From positions 603,864 to 667,863 of the forward strand of contig CAXAMN010023662.1 of assembly GCA_963970005.1 (NCBI GenBank): a DNA stretch of 64,000 nt. Direction: 5' to 3'. A program made the translations under genes and the position numbers. Below are positions 42,742 to 54,003 of this stretch, one piece after another (position 1 is the stretch's first letter; each line of letters starts with the position of its first letter). Source of the stretch: Durusdinium trenchii. Lineage: Eukaryota > Sar > Dinophyceae > Suessiales > Symbiodiniaceae. The notes beneath the pieces were generated by a model. That model saw nothing but the letters and a program-made list of their open reading frames with translations, had not been told where the DNA came from and did no database searches.

Positions 42742-45700
42742 TTGTTTCAATTTGTGAAGCAAATGGTTGGGTCGCAGTCTCTTGTCTGTACAGCCCAGTT
42801 TGTGCTTTTGAGAAGCTTCCAAACACCAAGATTTGCGGCTGGTAGCTTTGGTATTGTGCCGATTTGCTGGAACAGTAGAAGCTGGATCTCAGCGAATGCT
42901 CACATGTTTTTGTGGCGGATCCTGGTTGATTTGGACAGCAGTAGGTCAGTAGGTGAGGCAACAGGACGCCTTAACACTTCACGTTTCCAGCTTTACTGGC
43001 AGGAGCTTCGACACCTGTCTGGTTTCGATGTTTTGAGAATGCCTAATCAGATCTTGAAGGGAAATGAAGAACCAGTTGACCTCAGGGCTTTCAATTTCAA
43101 TGTAGTTACTATTAGTTACTCTACAGTACATGTTTCTTGTTGTGGAAATCCGAACTCCTATCGTTCATTGTTGTGGAAGTTCTTCTGTCAACAACGCTAT
43201 AAGGTGTGCAACAGCTACGCAGCGGTTCGTTCTGCTTGGCTTATATATATATATATGGTACCCCCCGGGACCTACCTTTTTGTACTTTTCAGCGGTATTT
43301 ACGGTGAATATATATATATATATCAAGGCTTCTTTAAGCTTCCTTAGCCTATGAGAACGTGGTTCCACGTTGGTGAATGGGTGCGTATGTTCTGTACCCA
43401 GCCGTAGGACTGCTCCGCCAGCGGGGACTCTACAGTACGGATTTATTGGGCTGAGGAAGTACCTCAACATACCTCAACCATCCTCAATCTAGTCCTTGTA
43501 GTACCTCAGTCTCAACCTGGTATCTGGGGCAAGAACACAGAAATCACTTGCGTGGTTCCAGCTCTTCCAACTGCTCCAATACTTTTGAAAAGGCTTTCAG
43601 TCGATCTAGTCTTTAGTCATCTTTAAGTCTTTGATATCGGTCCAGTTGGAGGCCAACGCTCTTAGGTTGGATGCCATCGCTAGTAGCTTGAGGGCCTTAG
43701 CCTTGATCATCCCCCAGTGGTTGGTGACAGATCTGCAGATCTCAGGTCTGCTCTGATGTTCTCGGGCAAGTTGACGAACTGGCCTTCCTGTCTTACATGT
43801 TCTTACACTCATGCACAATTGCACAAGTAATCCCAGAAAGCCAAGATGCTAGGAACACTGGCGATGATAATACTCGGGTCCACTGTCACACCTGCACAAT
43901 TGTTCGTCAGAAGCATTTCAAAACTGTGAGTGATGCTGTGATGGCACAGCACATAGCCGAGCCTCAGCCTCTCCGTTTGAAAGTAGTTATACAGTATATA
44001 TAAAGGAATATAAAGGAATTCTGCAGATCTCTTGCTCTCTCCCTCCAAGAAATTTGATGGCTTAAACTTTCGGTGCACGTTATCGCCTCTGTGCGCCAAC
44101 ATACACGCCTGACAACCATCACGGTGAAGAATCCCAAGCAAACATTGCACAGAAGCGAGTCAGGGCTCACTTAGCTGATCCAACCATGGCAAAAGGACGG
44201 GATTCTGTTTCGGAGCTCTTTCTTAGCCCATGAGAAGCTATTTGTCAAGATCTGCCCAAGCAAACATCAAATGCTTTCAAGTGTACCAACAAAAATACTG
44301 TAACTAGATGGGCCCAAAGTCCGTCTTAAGAGACAGTGATCCCTTAAGAGACACCTCTCTTAAGACCGATCAAGAGACGAGGCGGTGGACCGGTTCGCAG
44401 CTCCGCCTGGTTCGCACACGAAGGTCTCTGGGTTTAATTGGCCACGAGTGCAGTGCAGCAGCGTTTGCGATGCAACGTAGCCATCCTCCCAGGGGACCAA
44501 CGTGAGACACGGTGAGACCGGGAGCATTGTTTCTCTGGCAAAAACGATGTGAATGGTATTCACATACCTTTTGGGCTACAAAAATTCAGTTGATGGAGTT
44601 GATGAAGCACATCCTACACATTCCTGCACAACCTGACCAAGACAGTGGGAGTTGCAGGGTGCGTATACCAGCCAAAGCAGTCTGTTATCAATGTTGTAGC
44701 CATGGAAGCCATGGAAGGCAATGCGGAGGGATATACAGTGAAAAAGAGATCTCTGCAAACAATCTCTACTCAATGCTGCCCGATAGTCTGATATACAGTA
44801 CATCTCTTGCCATAGATGAGATGCATTCAGTCAAATGCTGGTGTGAACAATAATTAGCAGTATCAAAGAGTAAACACTTCTCTCATGCATGATTGAGTAA
44901 GCAAAGGCCCTTTGGGACATAATTAGTGAGAAACAATTTCAGAAAAGCGTTCCCAGACAAGCCAAAATCGAACTCTTCAAACATAACTCTGCCAACAATA
45001 TGCTGACTGTCCCAGGATTGCCCTTCATAACGTCGACTGAATTAGTGCATCCTCCGAAACGTCTGTGCAGGTTATGATACACTCAACAACATCTACATGC
45101 GCCAGCGGATGATGCAGCTCACTTGGGTGATGAACACCCAAAGCAGGAACCTTCAGAAGTCTGGAGGACAACCTTTCTTACACTCTCTCTCTGAAACAAT
45201 ACAGGAAAAAAAAAAGAGTTATCCAAGGGGCCATGCCATCCACTTCCATGATTATTTCAAGAAGTATATCTTTCTTCGGAACCCTGGCACAACAAGGGAT
45301 AACCCGCCTGACACAAAGGCGTGCAGGTCTCACGGGACTTGATCTGTGGCAAGCCGCTGCATGCAGGACCTCAGTGGGGGCCCCACAGCACTGGTTCATC
45401 ACGAAGCCCAAACCTGGAACCGCAACAATACCCTGTAGCGAACGGCCTCCCAGGTGGTCAACCAAGGTATCCTTTGTTTTGACCCACGACCATAATTGAA
45501 TAACAAACAAAATCAAACAAACATCATCAAAAATAGAATCGATATCTATGATATGCCCGTCTGCATTGTCATCTACCTCAAGAATCCAGGCCTTAAAGTG
45601 GGGACGGAGAGTCTGTTCTATGAATCATTGTGAACTGTACATCTCATGCAGTGTCTTTTCTTCAAGCAAGAGAGCGTGGCCCATCTCAAGGACTGGACCT

Positions 45701-45847
45701 GCATAAATGAATCCATTATTGCTTGTAAATCAATCATACAACCCCCCCAATACCTTCTGTCAGATTCTGTCCCAACTGGGAACATCAATTTACTATATAT
45801 TCATAGGCAAATCCATCAGTAGAAAGTAAGTCCGGGAAGTTGTCCAG
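42742..45847. other. No gene supported; TA repeats
   Basis: A 201-codon + frame (42742-43347) has no ATG start, ordinary base composition and ends in TA repeats, so it may be chance. A short ATG frame at 44308-44505 and a Cys/His-containing frame at 44512-44853 (CYQCCSHGSHGRQC) are noted but not supported. TA-rich runs lie at 43242-43256 and 43309-43323. Confidence 0.35.
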
Positions 45848-45965
45848 CTTCATCCCAGTGACTGGCCGCATGAAGTACCTCAGGAGCTTGGCAGGAGGCT
45901 TCCTGGCAGCTGAAGCTGCTTGGCGTCAGCCGGCCTGGCAACGGCAACGGCTTGGCGTGGAAAGG
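45800..45965 (+). CDS. Candidate exon, basic and aromatic, unknown
   Basis: The frame is open from about 45806 and reads SGKLSSFIPVTGR, then ATG at 45870 and MKYLRSLAGGFLAAEAAWRQ PAWQRQ, ending at AGG|GTATTG. The ATG-onward part could be a targeting peptide (Arg/Leu/Ala-rich amphipathic helix). Third positions are GC-rich. Confidence 0.35.
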
Positions 45966-45971
45966 GTATTG

Positions 45972-45985
45972 AGGGTCCGGACCCT
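45972..45985. other. Perfect 14-bp palindrome
   Basis: AGGGTCCGGACCCT is followed 10 bases later by a related GAGGGTCCGACCCC. It lies within the putative intron after the exon at 45965. Function is unknown. Confidence 0.6.
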
Positions 45986-46099
45986 TGATCTGGAGGGTCC
46001 GACCCCTTCCATGTCCAAGGGTTCTTAGGGATACAAAACTGGAAACAAATTAAACTGGTCACCACACCTGGTTTCGCCAGACGCACGTGACTGGTCACC

Positions 46100-47521
46100 A
46101 CACCGCTTTTCCTCAGCACCAAAGGACGCTTCTCCCTGCGTCGGCCGGCGCGTCGGCCGGTCTCTGCGCGCCTCTTGAACAGCCCAGGCTCTGCACCGAG
46201 GGGGCGTAGCCCGCTTCACACTGAGCGGTACAAACGCCGCCTGGCCGTGAGCACAGGCGCTTGACCTGAAAGGACTTGGTACCGCAGGTATGCAGGGACT
46301 GGAGTCACTGGATCAAAGGATCCCGTTTCACAGCATGTTGACCGGGCTTTTGGGGGAATTTCGATGGACTTGTCTATTGGTGATGTGTTGGTCTTTTGAT
46401 GTCTGTGGTCATTTGTATTTCAATTCGGCACCAATTCAGCTTCTCTGGACCCGGGACCCAGTCCCATCGACCCGGAGACGTCTCGTCTCGAGCTACCTCG
46501 AGAGATCGACCTATAGTCTGAAAAAGGGTTCCACGAGGTTGAAAAAGGACAGTACTATTTATATAATATACCTAGACACTCCATGTATTCCATATTTGCA
46601 TACATTGGGGTTGTTTTGGGGGTCAATGTAGGCATATATGGCATACATGGAGTGTCTGGGATACTGTATGCCGGTCTATCCTATTAGCAGTAACAGTGGA
46701 TGATGATGGTTAGGTTTCAGGCCTTTCTCTGAAATGATAATTGCCAATTGCTTACCAACAGTTACTGGCAATAGGACAGACCCAAACTGCAGGCATCATG
46801 GCCCTTTCAACGCCTTTGGTGCATCGCTTGGATGGTCATTGGACTCAAAACATCCAAGAACATCCCATGGCTTCTTGCTAAGCATCTTCAAGCCCCCCCC
46901 AGTGGTGAGTGACCGATTTCATGGCCCCTTCGACCTCAAACATTTGCTTCGAGGAACCTCCGAGGGCCGACACCCCCCTCAGTGGCCCTCGATGGCATCG
47001 TCCTGCCTGGGGCCACATCGTTGCCCTCCAAACAGGCGCTGGAGGCTGAGTAATTCACCTGAAAGGAGCCACTGGATGGCACTGGATGGTGCGACGGCCA
47101 CGGAGCCAGAAGGTTTTTTTTGGACTCCAAGGTGTGAAGATGGAACTCCCAGCCACAGGATCGGACTTCGGAAGTCTCCAAAGTTTAGAGGTTTATACAA
47201 AGGTTTTGTCGGACGTTGGACCTGTCTTGGAGAATCCTGATGCAGCCTGTCTGGAAAGTCTTTGGCTTATTTGGTGTGCAAGTCTACTATATAATGGTAA
47301 TTTACTGGCCCAACTGTGGACAAGTGGTCCTAGATGATTCACATGGAGGGAGGACATGCGGCTGTGGCATAGTGTGGCTCCATACAAGTAAGCTCCATTC
47401 TCAGATATTTGGGTTGTGTTGGTCTTCTTGATCCACAGCCATCTAGTCCTACAGGATTTTGGGTGGTCAATAAATTCTTGGTCCATCTTGGCTATAGGAA
47501 ATGCTTTTGGTCTTTTTCAAG
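46100..47521. other. No gene clearly supported; short GC repeats
   Basis: GCGTCGGCCG is repeated in tandem near 46137-46160, and GGTGTGGTGACCAG (minus strand) twice near 46055-46105. A minus frame over these reads as basic repeats. Frames near 46734-47240 have weak bias. I could not define exons here. Confidence 0.3.
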
Positions 47522-47699
47522 TCAACCGGGCCGCTCACAACTGCGCACCCCGGGTCGATGTGGTCCCAACAATCCGCGGGGCGCCGGCGCTGCGGTCTCA
47601 GTGGCGTTGGGTGGGGCACTGCACGAGTCCTCTGCACAAGCAAACTGCGGGGGGGCTCAACTGGCCCTGGCTGCACTGCAGTTGCGCCACTGTTGGCGA
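47522..47699 (+). CDS. GC-rich exon, three frames open
   Basis: An acceptor gtctttttcaag and donor GTAACC bound 178 nt that are open in all three + frames, for example APRVDVVPTIRGAPALRSQW or PNNPRGAGAAVSVALGGALH. The phase-0 exit of the latter matches entry at 48861. Exonic status is likely; the frame is not fixed. Confidence 0.35.
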
Positions 47700-47963
47700 G
47701 TAACCTCCCAGCGACGACGCGCCCGCAGCGGGCGCGGGCAAATGACGCAGGCTGTTTCGACCGGTGACCGAAGTGCGTCGTTCTTGCATCACATGATGTT
47801 TGGGAATTCAGCTCCGAGCAAGGCCTTTTAGAGGATGCTAGCATGGGCACCCTTGCTGCGTGAGCCGCAGCTGAGATGGTCTGAGTAGGTCACTAGGACG
47901 ATAGAACGTGGATTGTTCATCCGTCCTCTCGTCTGGCTGAGTCCTCGACAGCCAATCCAATGA

Positions 47964-48344
47964 ATGTCCAAAGCTGTGATGTCAAGACGATTGAAATTGG
48001 AAACACCGCTTCGAAGCACAGGTTCAAATCCAAAGAGAAAAACGACAAACCCTGTGCGTGTCCTCCGTTTTGATTTGTTGATGGTGCCCCACAAAAACGT
48101 GTATGACTGCAGAATGGAACTGCATCAGAAATGGACCATCTTCATCAACCCCAATATTGACCCCATCCACCCGGCGGAAGCGCCAAACGAAGCGCCAACG
48201 AACCGCCCGGCTTCGGAATTTGCCACGAAACTCTCTGGCAGCATGGCCAACTCCCTTCAAGGCCCGCGGGCCATGAGCCATGAGATGAACTCCATGAGCA
48301 AAAACAAAATAAAACCATACAAAACCCAGATCTGCAAACCGTGA
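47964..48344 (+). CDS. ORF of 126 residues from ATG, unknown
   Basis: The frame reads MSKAVMSRRLKLETPLRSTG, then MELHQKWTIFINPNIDPIHP and AEAPNEAPTNRPASEFATKL before TGA. The middle has GC-rich third positions. The minus strand reads FRRVDGVNIGVDEDGPFLMQ over the same bases, so this may be an exon of either strand. There is no known domain. Confidence 0.28.
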   Translation: MSKAVMSRRLKLETPLRSTGSNPKRKTTNPVRVLRFDLLMVPHKNVYDCRMELHQKWTIFINPNIDPIHPAEAPNEAPTNRPASEFATKLSGSMANSLQGPRAMSHEMNSMSKNKIKPYKTQICKP

Positions 48345-48860
48345 AAAGCATGTTCTGAGCCATCGCTGAAAACACTCTGAAACATGACACCTGGCTCGGA
48401 TTGCCCGTTGTTGTCAGCATCCAGTAATCTTGAGCGGCACCGACAACTGGCGCCTTCTTGACAAATGGTGCTGCAAGCAGTGCCACTCTCAATCAGCGAA
48501 CCCTCCATGCAGCTGATCGTCCTCAGTGGTGAAACCCACCACTAAAACACACGGAGAGGAAACTCCCAAAGCAAACACCTGCTTTAACAGATTGTGGGAA
48601 TTGTCTCGTGCACCACTAAGGCTAGGACTGGGGTACCATCCGGGGTTCATGGGTTTGTAAGTGACGTTCCTCATCTTTCATCTGAGTTTTGCAAAGTCTG
48701 GTGGCCGACCTATCATCAGTTCAAGCATTCTCCTCCTTCTGCGAAAATGTGTGTCTTCGCCATGGTGACCAACCTCCCGCAAATTCCGGATTCACACAAC
48801 TCCCATGTACCTCCCCCGCCCTCCGATGCCGCATCGCTCCACCCGCCCCGCCTGGCGTAG

Positions 48861-49047
48861 GCCACGTCCTGCGGCGCGGCGCAGGGGCGCTCCACCGTGA
48901 CAAGGCGCGCGTCCGCCGCGGCCAGGCCGTCACCTGGGGAGGCGACAGGGAGGGCCGGCCCGAGCTTCGTCTTCGCCGAGCGAAGACGTCGAGGCCACAG
49001 GGCTGAAGTGGAGAAGATTGAAATGCCAAGGGATTTCTTTCGGCCAG
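48861..49047 (+). CDS. 62-codon exon with strong splice sites, Arg/Ala-rich
   Basis: A C-rich tract ends in tggcgtag|G and the exon ends CCAG|GTGAGG. The frame enters in phase 0, leaves in phase 1 and reads ATSCGAAQGRSTVTRRASAA, GRAGPSFVFAERRRRGHRAE and VEKIEMPRDFFRP. It is the only + frame that reaches the donor without a stop. The basic run may be a nuclear signal or RNA-binding patch. The product is unknown. Confidence 0.48.
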
Positions 49048-50168
49048 GTGAGGTCCGACGTTTTCAGGTCGTGGGGGTTTTGAACCCATGGGCGGTGTTA
49101 GGTGTCACCGTTTTTCGAGCGGCTGCTGGGAGCTGAGAGTGACAACCTCCAACTAGCAACAAAGCCGTTCTTACTGTACGCTCTGAGTCCCCGGACACCA
49201 CCAGTGTTCAGCAGAAACACATCATCACACAATGGCTGTTGGAATCCTAGAGAATTACTGTAGGGTCAAAGGTGAGGAACAAGATTACTGTCACCAGCTT
49301 TGTCCTGTCACCAGATCCGATCATGATTTTTGTGGAAGCAGACACATATCCTTTCCCTATGATGATTTGGATTCATTTGGTTCATTTTCCAGTGTGATTC
49401 ATTTGGATTCATTTAGTGGATCACGGTATGGACTCACACTGGACTCACACTGAGATTGGGGATTGCTCAAGTGTCTGATGGACCCCACTGCCGTGACCAG
49501 AGGCCTGCTTCCTAGGCACTGCCTGCCGTGACCCAGAGGCTCCAGCGTTGGCTCGTGGGAATATCCAAGGTGAGTGGTCCCAGAGAGGTGCAAAACCTCA
49601 ATAGCTTAGCAGCACCTTGTTACAGCCATGCACCTTGCTACTAGTAGCTTCTTGCTACTAGTGGAAATGGCCTCCAACCTAATAGCGATGGCCTCCAACC
49701 TAGTAGCTTCTTATTCCTAGTAGCTTCTAGTCTCAATAGCAATGATCCGCAAGGTTTTTCTGTGACCCGCTGAACAATACTGAACGTTCTCGCGTGGAAG
49801 TATCACATGCAAGCTGCAAGCATCTGAAAGTTGTGAGTTCGACCGTTGTATGAACTGACCCTCTGCCAAATCTTCCTCACATTTCCTGACTGTCAATGAT
49901 GGTCATTGTCCCTGTGCGAAGACTACGCCACGGCAGTGGCGTAAGACTGCTGTTCTCACATGGGAAGGGCTGTCGTTCATGGGTTCAGCCACTACAAGGG
50001 TGTCAAAAGCAGCAAGGTAAATCGGCTACATTGCATAGAAATGTATCTTTATTTAATATGAAGTACGGTCAAAATTTATTATGTGTGGCTGTTGCATCCT
50101 CAGATTTGTGAGTCCCCTATCGGCATCTTCCTACTTAAAATCCCCGACTCAATAGCTTTCAAGTGCAG
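49048..50168. other. No gene supported
   Basis: The stretch holds short direct repeats such as GATTCATTTGGATTCATTT near 49360-49410 and TAGTAGCTTCT near 49640-49725. There is no exon-like island. Confidence 0.4.
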
Positions 50169-50482
50169 CCTCTCCCCGCCGTGGAGTGTTGTGGGCTCCA
50201 CGGGCCCCACGAGCATGCGTCGTGTGCAAGGAGCTGCTTTTGAGAGACCAAGTCATTGGAGTCCGAGACCAAACATCGGGAGGTGTCACCTTGGTAGCTG
50301 GTGAAGAAGATTCTTTTTCGGCCACCCAAATGCAAATGATACCATTGTTCACCTCTGGTGGCCTGAAGCTGGGAGCCTTGAACAACTTTGAACATATCAG
50401 TGACCACCGAGAACTTGGTGATGCTTCAAACATCTTCAAACCACATAGAGCAAGGTTCTCCGCTGACAAACAACCGCGTTAA
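50169..50482 (+). CDS. Candidate terminal exon with CxxC, unknown
   Basis: After acceptor tttcaagtgcag the frame enters with two bases and reads VLWAPRAPRACVVCKELLLR, DQVIGVRDQTSGGVTLVAGE and FTSGGLKLGALNNFEHISDH, with TAA at 50480. CVVC could be a metal or disulphide pair. Splicing at GTAGCT (about 50299) is also possible. A minus frame is open over the same stretch but reads less naturally. Confidence 0.35.
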
Positions 50483-50719
50483 TGCTGTCATTACCAGTCT
50501 CAGGGCCCAGAAAACAAAAACGCGACCATCACCGAACCAACCTGGCAGGAGACTTGCAATCACCAAAAGACACCAAGACCAGGAAAAGGACGAGGCAAGA
50601 ACTAGGATGAAAGGATGAACACCACAAGAAGAACAACTCTCAACATCCAGAAACAGAAAAGGACACCTTAAGAAACTAAAGAACCCCCCATTCCCACGAC
50701 CCATTCATCAAGTCCCTCC

Positions 50720-50985
50720 TCCACATCCGCGTGGCTGGCATCATGAAGGGTTGCTGCTGGATGCACTTGAAAGGCCTCCGACAAATGAGTGACCTCCTGG
50801 GCGGGTTCCATCGTCCCCCGTCCCCCGGACGTTGAAGGTCCCATGTCGCAGGCGAGGCCAGGCTCGGTCGTGTCAGTGTGGCGGTCGCGTGGCGGGCCGT
50901 TCGTCCTGAAGGCTTTCGACCAGTGGGTGTGCATGGTTTTCTCTTTGTTTACCCAGGAAAGGACTTCTGTGGGGCCATGATGAAT
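50720..50985. other. GC-rich coding island open on both strands
   Basis: On minus the frame reads EVTHLSEAFQVHPAATLHDA, SHADVEEGLDEWV and, upstream, DRHTDTTEPGLACDMGPSTS. On + it reads SIVPRPPDVEGPMSQARPGS then VVSVWRSRGGPFVLKAFDQW. Both have GC-rich third positions, and the minus reading is longer. The strand cannot be fixed. Confidence 0.35.
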
Positions 50986-51029
50986 CACGGATCATGGAGG
51001 GGTCCCATAACTGGTGAGACATGGTGAGA

Positions 51030-52257
51030 TATGGTGCCTAGCTTGAGGGCGAAACGAAGAGGGCGTTTTGGAAAGCACAGGTGTTCTAGGACCTGGTCCA
51101 CTTATGATGTAGGATCCATGTTGCTCCTTCATCTTGATCTACGCATATCTACGCGTGGAAGGATCAAGGATCCAACCCAAGGCGGTCCTTCGTTGGTGCT
51201 TCGACATCCGGAGGATCTCGATGAATCGATGAATCGAGTCCGGGAGTTTCTTCGATGGAAAACCGGGCAAACTCGCTCCGTTCGATGGAGAAAAAACAAG
51301 GCTCAAAAAGGTGGAAGAGATGTTTGACACCTTGGGACACCATGGGACACCTTGGGACACCCGAAATGGGTCTCCCATTTAAGGAGATCCCCTTCCACAC
51401 GACAGCGTCCTTGAAAAGCACATGCAGCGCATTACGTGCGCATGCAGCGCGCGCATGAAAATCATAGTTGACACAGCATCGCTTCGGTCTTCAGGGGCGC
51501 TCCAAGCTGTGTAGGTACACTGGAAGCTCACAAACCTACCAGCAGCCCATGTCATGTTCTACTTCCGGCAGAAGTTTGCTGCATAGTCAGGACGTGCATC
51601 ATTTTTTTTGAAGTATGTGTGGAAAACAATGCACTCTCTCCAACATAGCGTGGAAGTTGAAGAACATCCCTGGTAATGGCAAAGGACCTGTTTGATCTGC
51701 TTTATGTGACAGTTTGTATTGGCTTCCAAAAGGGCACCCCCCAGGGATAGAAAGGGTTTCTTCCAGCAAGTTGCCAGAAAATGACTGTTGCGCCAAGGGG
51801 CAGACTGCGCTTGAAGCAAATCAGCTCCTGAGGCTGTGTTGTTCAGGCCGTTGATTTGTCTAATTATAGATACATTCCTGGTTCATTGGAGGTCAACAGG
51901 GTGACTTTGGGGTAAACGACCCGGGCGACACTCACTTCGGGGCGTCCCGAAGTAAAAGGCCATCAATATCCCAGGAGAATGATGTCCAAAGAATTCCTCC
52001 AAAACCGCAACATCTGTATAGATTCCAGATCATGAATGCCCCGTATCTGCTCGCCGCCCAAGTTGCAGAAGTTTGGATGTGCCAGTGGAGGGTGGATGTC
52101 TTTGAGGTGGCACCACATCCAGCCATGTATGTTTTGATTTTTCTTTTTGGGCCACTGGATGGATGTGGTGGTGTGTGGGCACGCGTTCATGGAAAAAAGG
52201 CTCCACGGACTGGAGAACCTGCTCATCGCTTCGCATCTTCAATCTGAAACATCCCAT
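51030..52257. other. No gene clearly supported
   Basis: A patch at 51160-51330 reads as protein on both strands (for example + LVLRHPEDLDESMNRVREFL). A GGGACACC(A/T)T repeat lies at 51330-51362. Nothing else is exon-like. Confidence 0.3.
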
Positions 52258-52698
52258 TCAACAGCATTTCTTAAACCTTTCGCCCCAGTTCAATGCCTCG
52301 TCTGGAACAGGAAGCCCAGGAACCCCCCAAAAAACAGCACCATTGTTTCTCTTCCTTTTTCCAGTCCTCCCTCCCATCCCTTCCGTGAACCGAAGCCTCG
52401 CCACCACCGTTGAAAAAATATACTTTGCTTCGAGTGATTCCCAGCCTGAAAGGCGATTTGTGCGGAGTGACGTGATGTTCTGACGCGCAGCATATAGGAT
52501 ATACAAGCCACGAGAAATGCTGATGGAAAGGGGGGTTTGGAGGTGGGATGGGTTGGCTTGCAGCCGGGCCTGGAGGTCTTCGGCTGTGGTGGGCTTGGTG
52601 GCGTTCAAGAGGTGGCTGATGTTGAGGAGGGTATCTTGGGGGGGGTCCGGTTGGGAGAGCAGGTCGGCGATGCAGGTCGCAATCCATTCCCCTGTCAT
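52258..52698 (-). CDS. Intronless ORF of 146 residues from ATG, unknown product
   Basis: ATG at 52698-52696 is the first in frame after an upstream TGA. An AG (cgactatag) 6 nt upstream could accept a spliced leader. It reads MTGEWIATCIADLLSQPDPP, LLNISHLLNATKPTTAEDLQ, ISISRGLYILYAARQNITSL and EAKYIFSTVVARLRFTEGMG, ending GERFKKCC. The first half uses C-ending codons heavily, the second half much less. Helical regions and the length suggest a real protein. No family is recognised. Confidence 0.42.
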   Translation of the reverse strand: MTGEWIATCIADLLSQPDPPQDTLLNISHLLNATKPTTAEDLQARLQANPSHLQTPLSISISRGLYILYAARQNITSLRTNRLSGWESLEAKYIFSTVVARLRFTEGMGGRTGKRKRNNGAVFWGVPGLPVPDEALNWGERFKKCC

Positions 52699-52766
52699 TT
52701 CAACTATAGTCGAATCTCAACCCCATATCATATAATCATATTATATATATATATATATCCGAGACA

Positions 52767-52892
52767 GTGTCATCAAGCGTCATCTTTGAGTTGTGGGAGG
52801 CCAAAGCAGAAGCAAGACCTCAGGCGAAGCCAAGCGGCGCGGTGACAGCACTTTGGTTCACACTGTTGGCTTGTAAATGTTCACCTGCAGAG
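52767..52892 (+). CDS. Candidate exon, unknown
   Basis: The + frame reads SSVIFELWEAKAEARPQAKP then SGAVTALWFTLLACKCSPAE and ends at CAGAG|GTAAAGC, a good donor. There is a hydrophobic stretch near the end. The start is not fixed. The same frame stays open to about 53196, but the later part is repeat-derived. Confidence 0.32.
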
Positions 52893-53082
52893 GTAAAGCA
52901 TCTTCACCGCGCTTCCACTGTGCGAGTGCCATGGAGGTGCTCGAGCGCTGCGATCACGCAGTCAAGAGTCACCACCACAGTACATGGCGGTGAGCCAGAG
53001 CGGCACGCCTCCGAAGGCCCACAAAGTCTGGCCCAGCACAACGACCAGCTTGCAGCCCATCCAAGGGGTCGGTACAACCAAG

Positions 53083-53240
53083 TAGCGCCCACTGCGGTCT
53101 GGCGCTTGCTGTTGGGGTCCGGTAGTGCCCACTGCGATCATGCACTTGCAGTTGAGGTCCAGGAGTGCTCACTGGGATCATGCACGTGCAGTTGAGGTAT
53201 AGCCCATTGCGATCTGGAGCTGGCAGTTGAGGTGCAGTAG
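53083..53240. repeat. Four imperfect ~40-bp tandem units
   Basis: Units of the form GCCCACTGCGATC...TTGCAGTTGAGGTCCAG repeat four times with substitutions. This is a minisatellite inside or beside an open + frame. Confidence 0.8.
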
Positions 53241-53326
53241 TCAAGAAGACAAAGAGAGGAGAGGAGGAGAGGAGAAGAGCTCTGATATAAGTAATCTAAC
53301 ATAATCTAACAACCCTCACCTGGCAG

Positions 53327-53403
53327 GTGGAGAAACAAATAAACCCGCCGAAGTCAACGCTGGGGCGGCCAAGGCTCCGAAGGATGAAGTGATGGTGCCC
53401 TGA
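53327..53403 (+). CDS. Terminal exon, short Ala/Lys/Glu tail
   Basis: The acceptor ctcacctggcag|G opens GETNKPAEVNAGAAKAPKDE VMVP and then TGA at 53401-53403. The hydrophilic, low-complexity end is typical of a C-terminus. The minus strand reads FGALAAPALTSAGLFVS, but without an acceptor of similar quality. Confidence 0.38.
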
Positions 53404-53755
53404 AGCCATTTAAAATATAGAGTGCCTCGCTCCGCCCAAAAAAGCTCGGCCCCTTCTAGAATAGCGCAGAAGCCGAGGCGGATATCCAGGGGCGTCTTCC
53501 AAAGCTTACAGCTGCGGAGTGGCTTTGTTGAGCTCGTTTGGACAGCCAAGATGGGTCACTCAAAGCCACTCGAAATCCGGTAGAACGTGCGTGATTCGTG
53601 TCAAGTACGGACGAACCACTGGCGACGTTTGGTTGGAAACAATGACATCCCGTGTTTGTTCTACTTTTTGAATGGACCTTTTTGCCAGCTTCTAGCCAGA
53701 ATCACCATGTTTTTGGTAAGGTTCCCTCTACAGTATTAGCAGGATTCAACTGCTT

Positions 53756-54003
53756 CGATCAAGGTGCTATTGCCACCTCCGGCTGCGGTGTCCACCAGGA
53801 GGCTGCGGCCCACGTGGACAACAGAAGGTGAAGACTCCGTGCCTCCAACGAAAGGTGAAGACTCCGTGAACCACCTCCCTGCGGCTCTTTCATCAGAGGA
53901 CCATTGCAGAGCATTCCATGTATATGGTGTATGGGACACGAGTGCGGTGGAAGAGCCAAGCTTTTCGGGTTTGAAAAACCACCTGTTTGGTATCTGGACA
54001 ATG
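53756..54003. other. Coding island open on both strands with internal duplication
   Basis: On minus a frame to a TAA at 53736 reads VVHVGRSLLVDTAAGGGNST and TESSPFVGGTESSPSVV. On + it reads WTTEGEDSVPPTKGEDSVNH then AEEPSFSG-like sequence ending near ATG|GTAATC. A 16-bp direct repeat (GGTGAAGACTCCGTG on +) causes the internal peptide repeat. The strand is unresolved. Confidence 0.35.

Noticed and set aside
42742-43347. 201-codon + ORF
   Set aside because: No ATG, no codon bias, ends in TA repeats; a frame of this length is expected about once by chance in 64 kb.
53316-53549. 77-codon minus ORF reading GFCAILEGAELFWAERGTLY
   Set aside because: Reads reasonably but has no acceptor or donor; the + terminal exon at 53327 has a strong acceptor. 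Not fully excluded.
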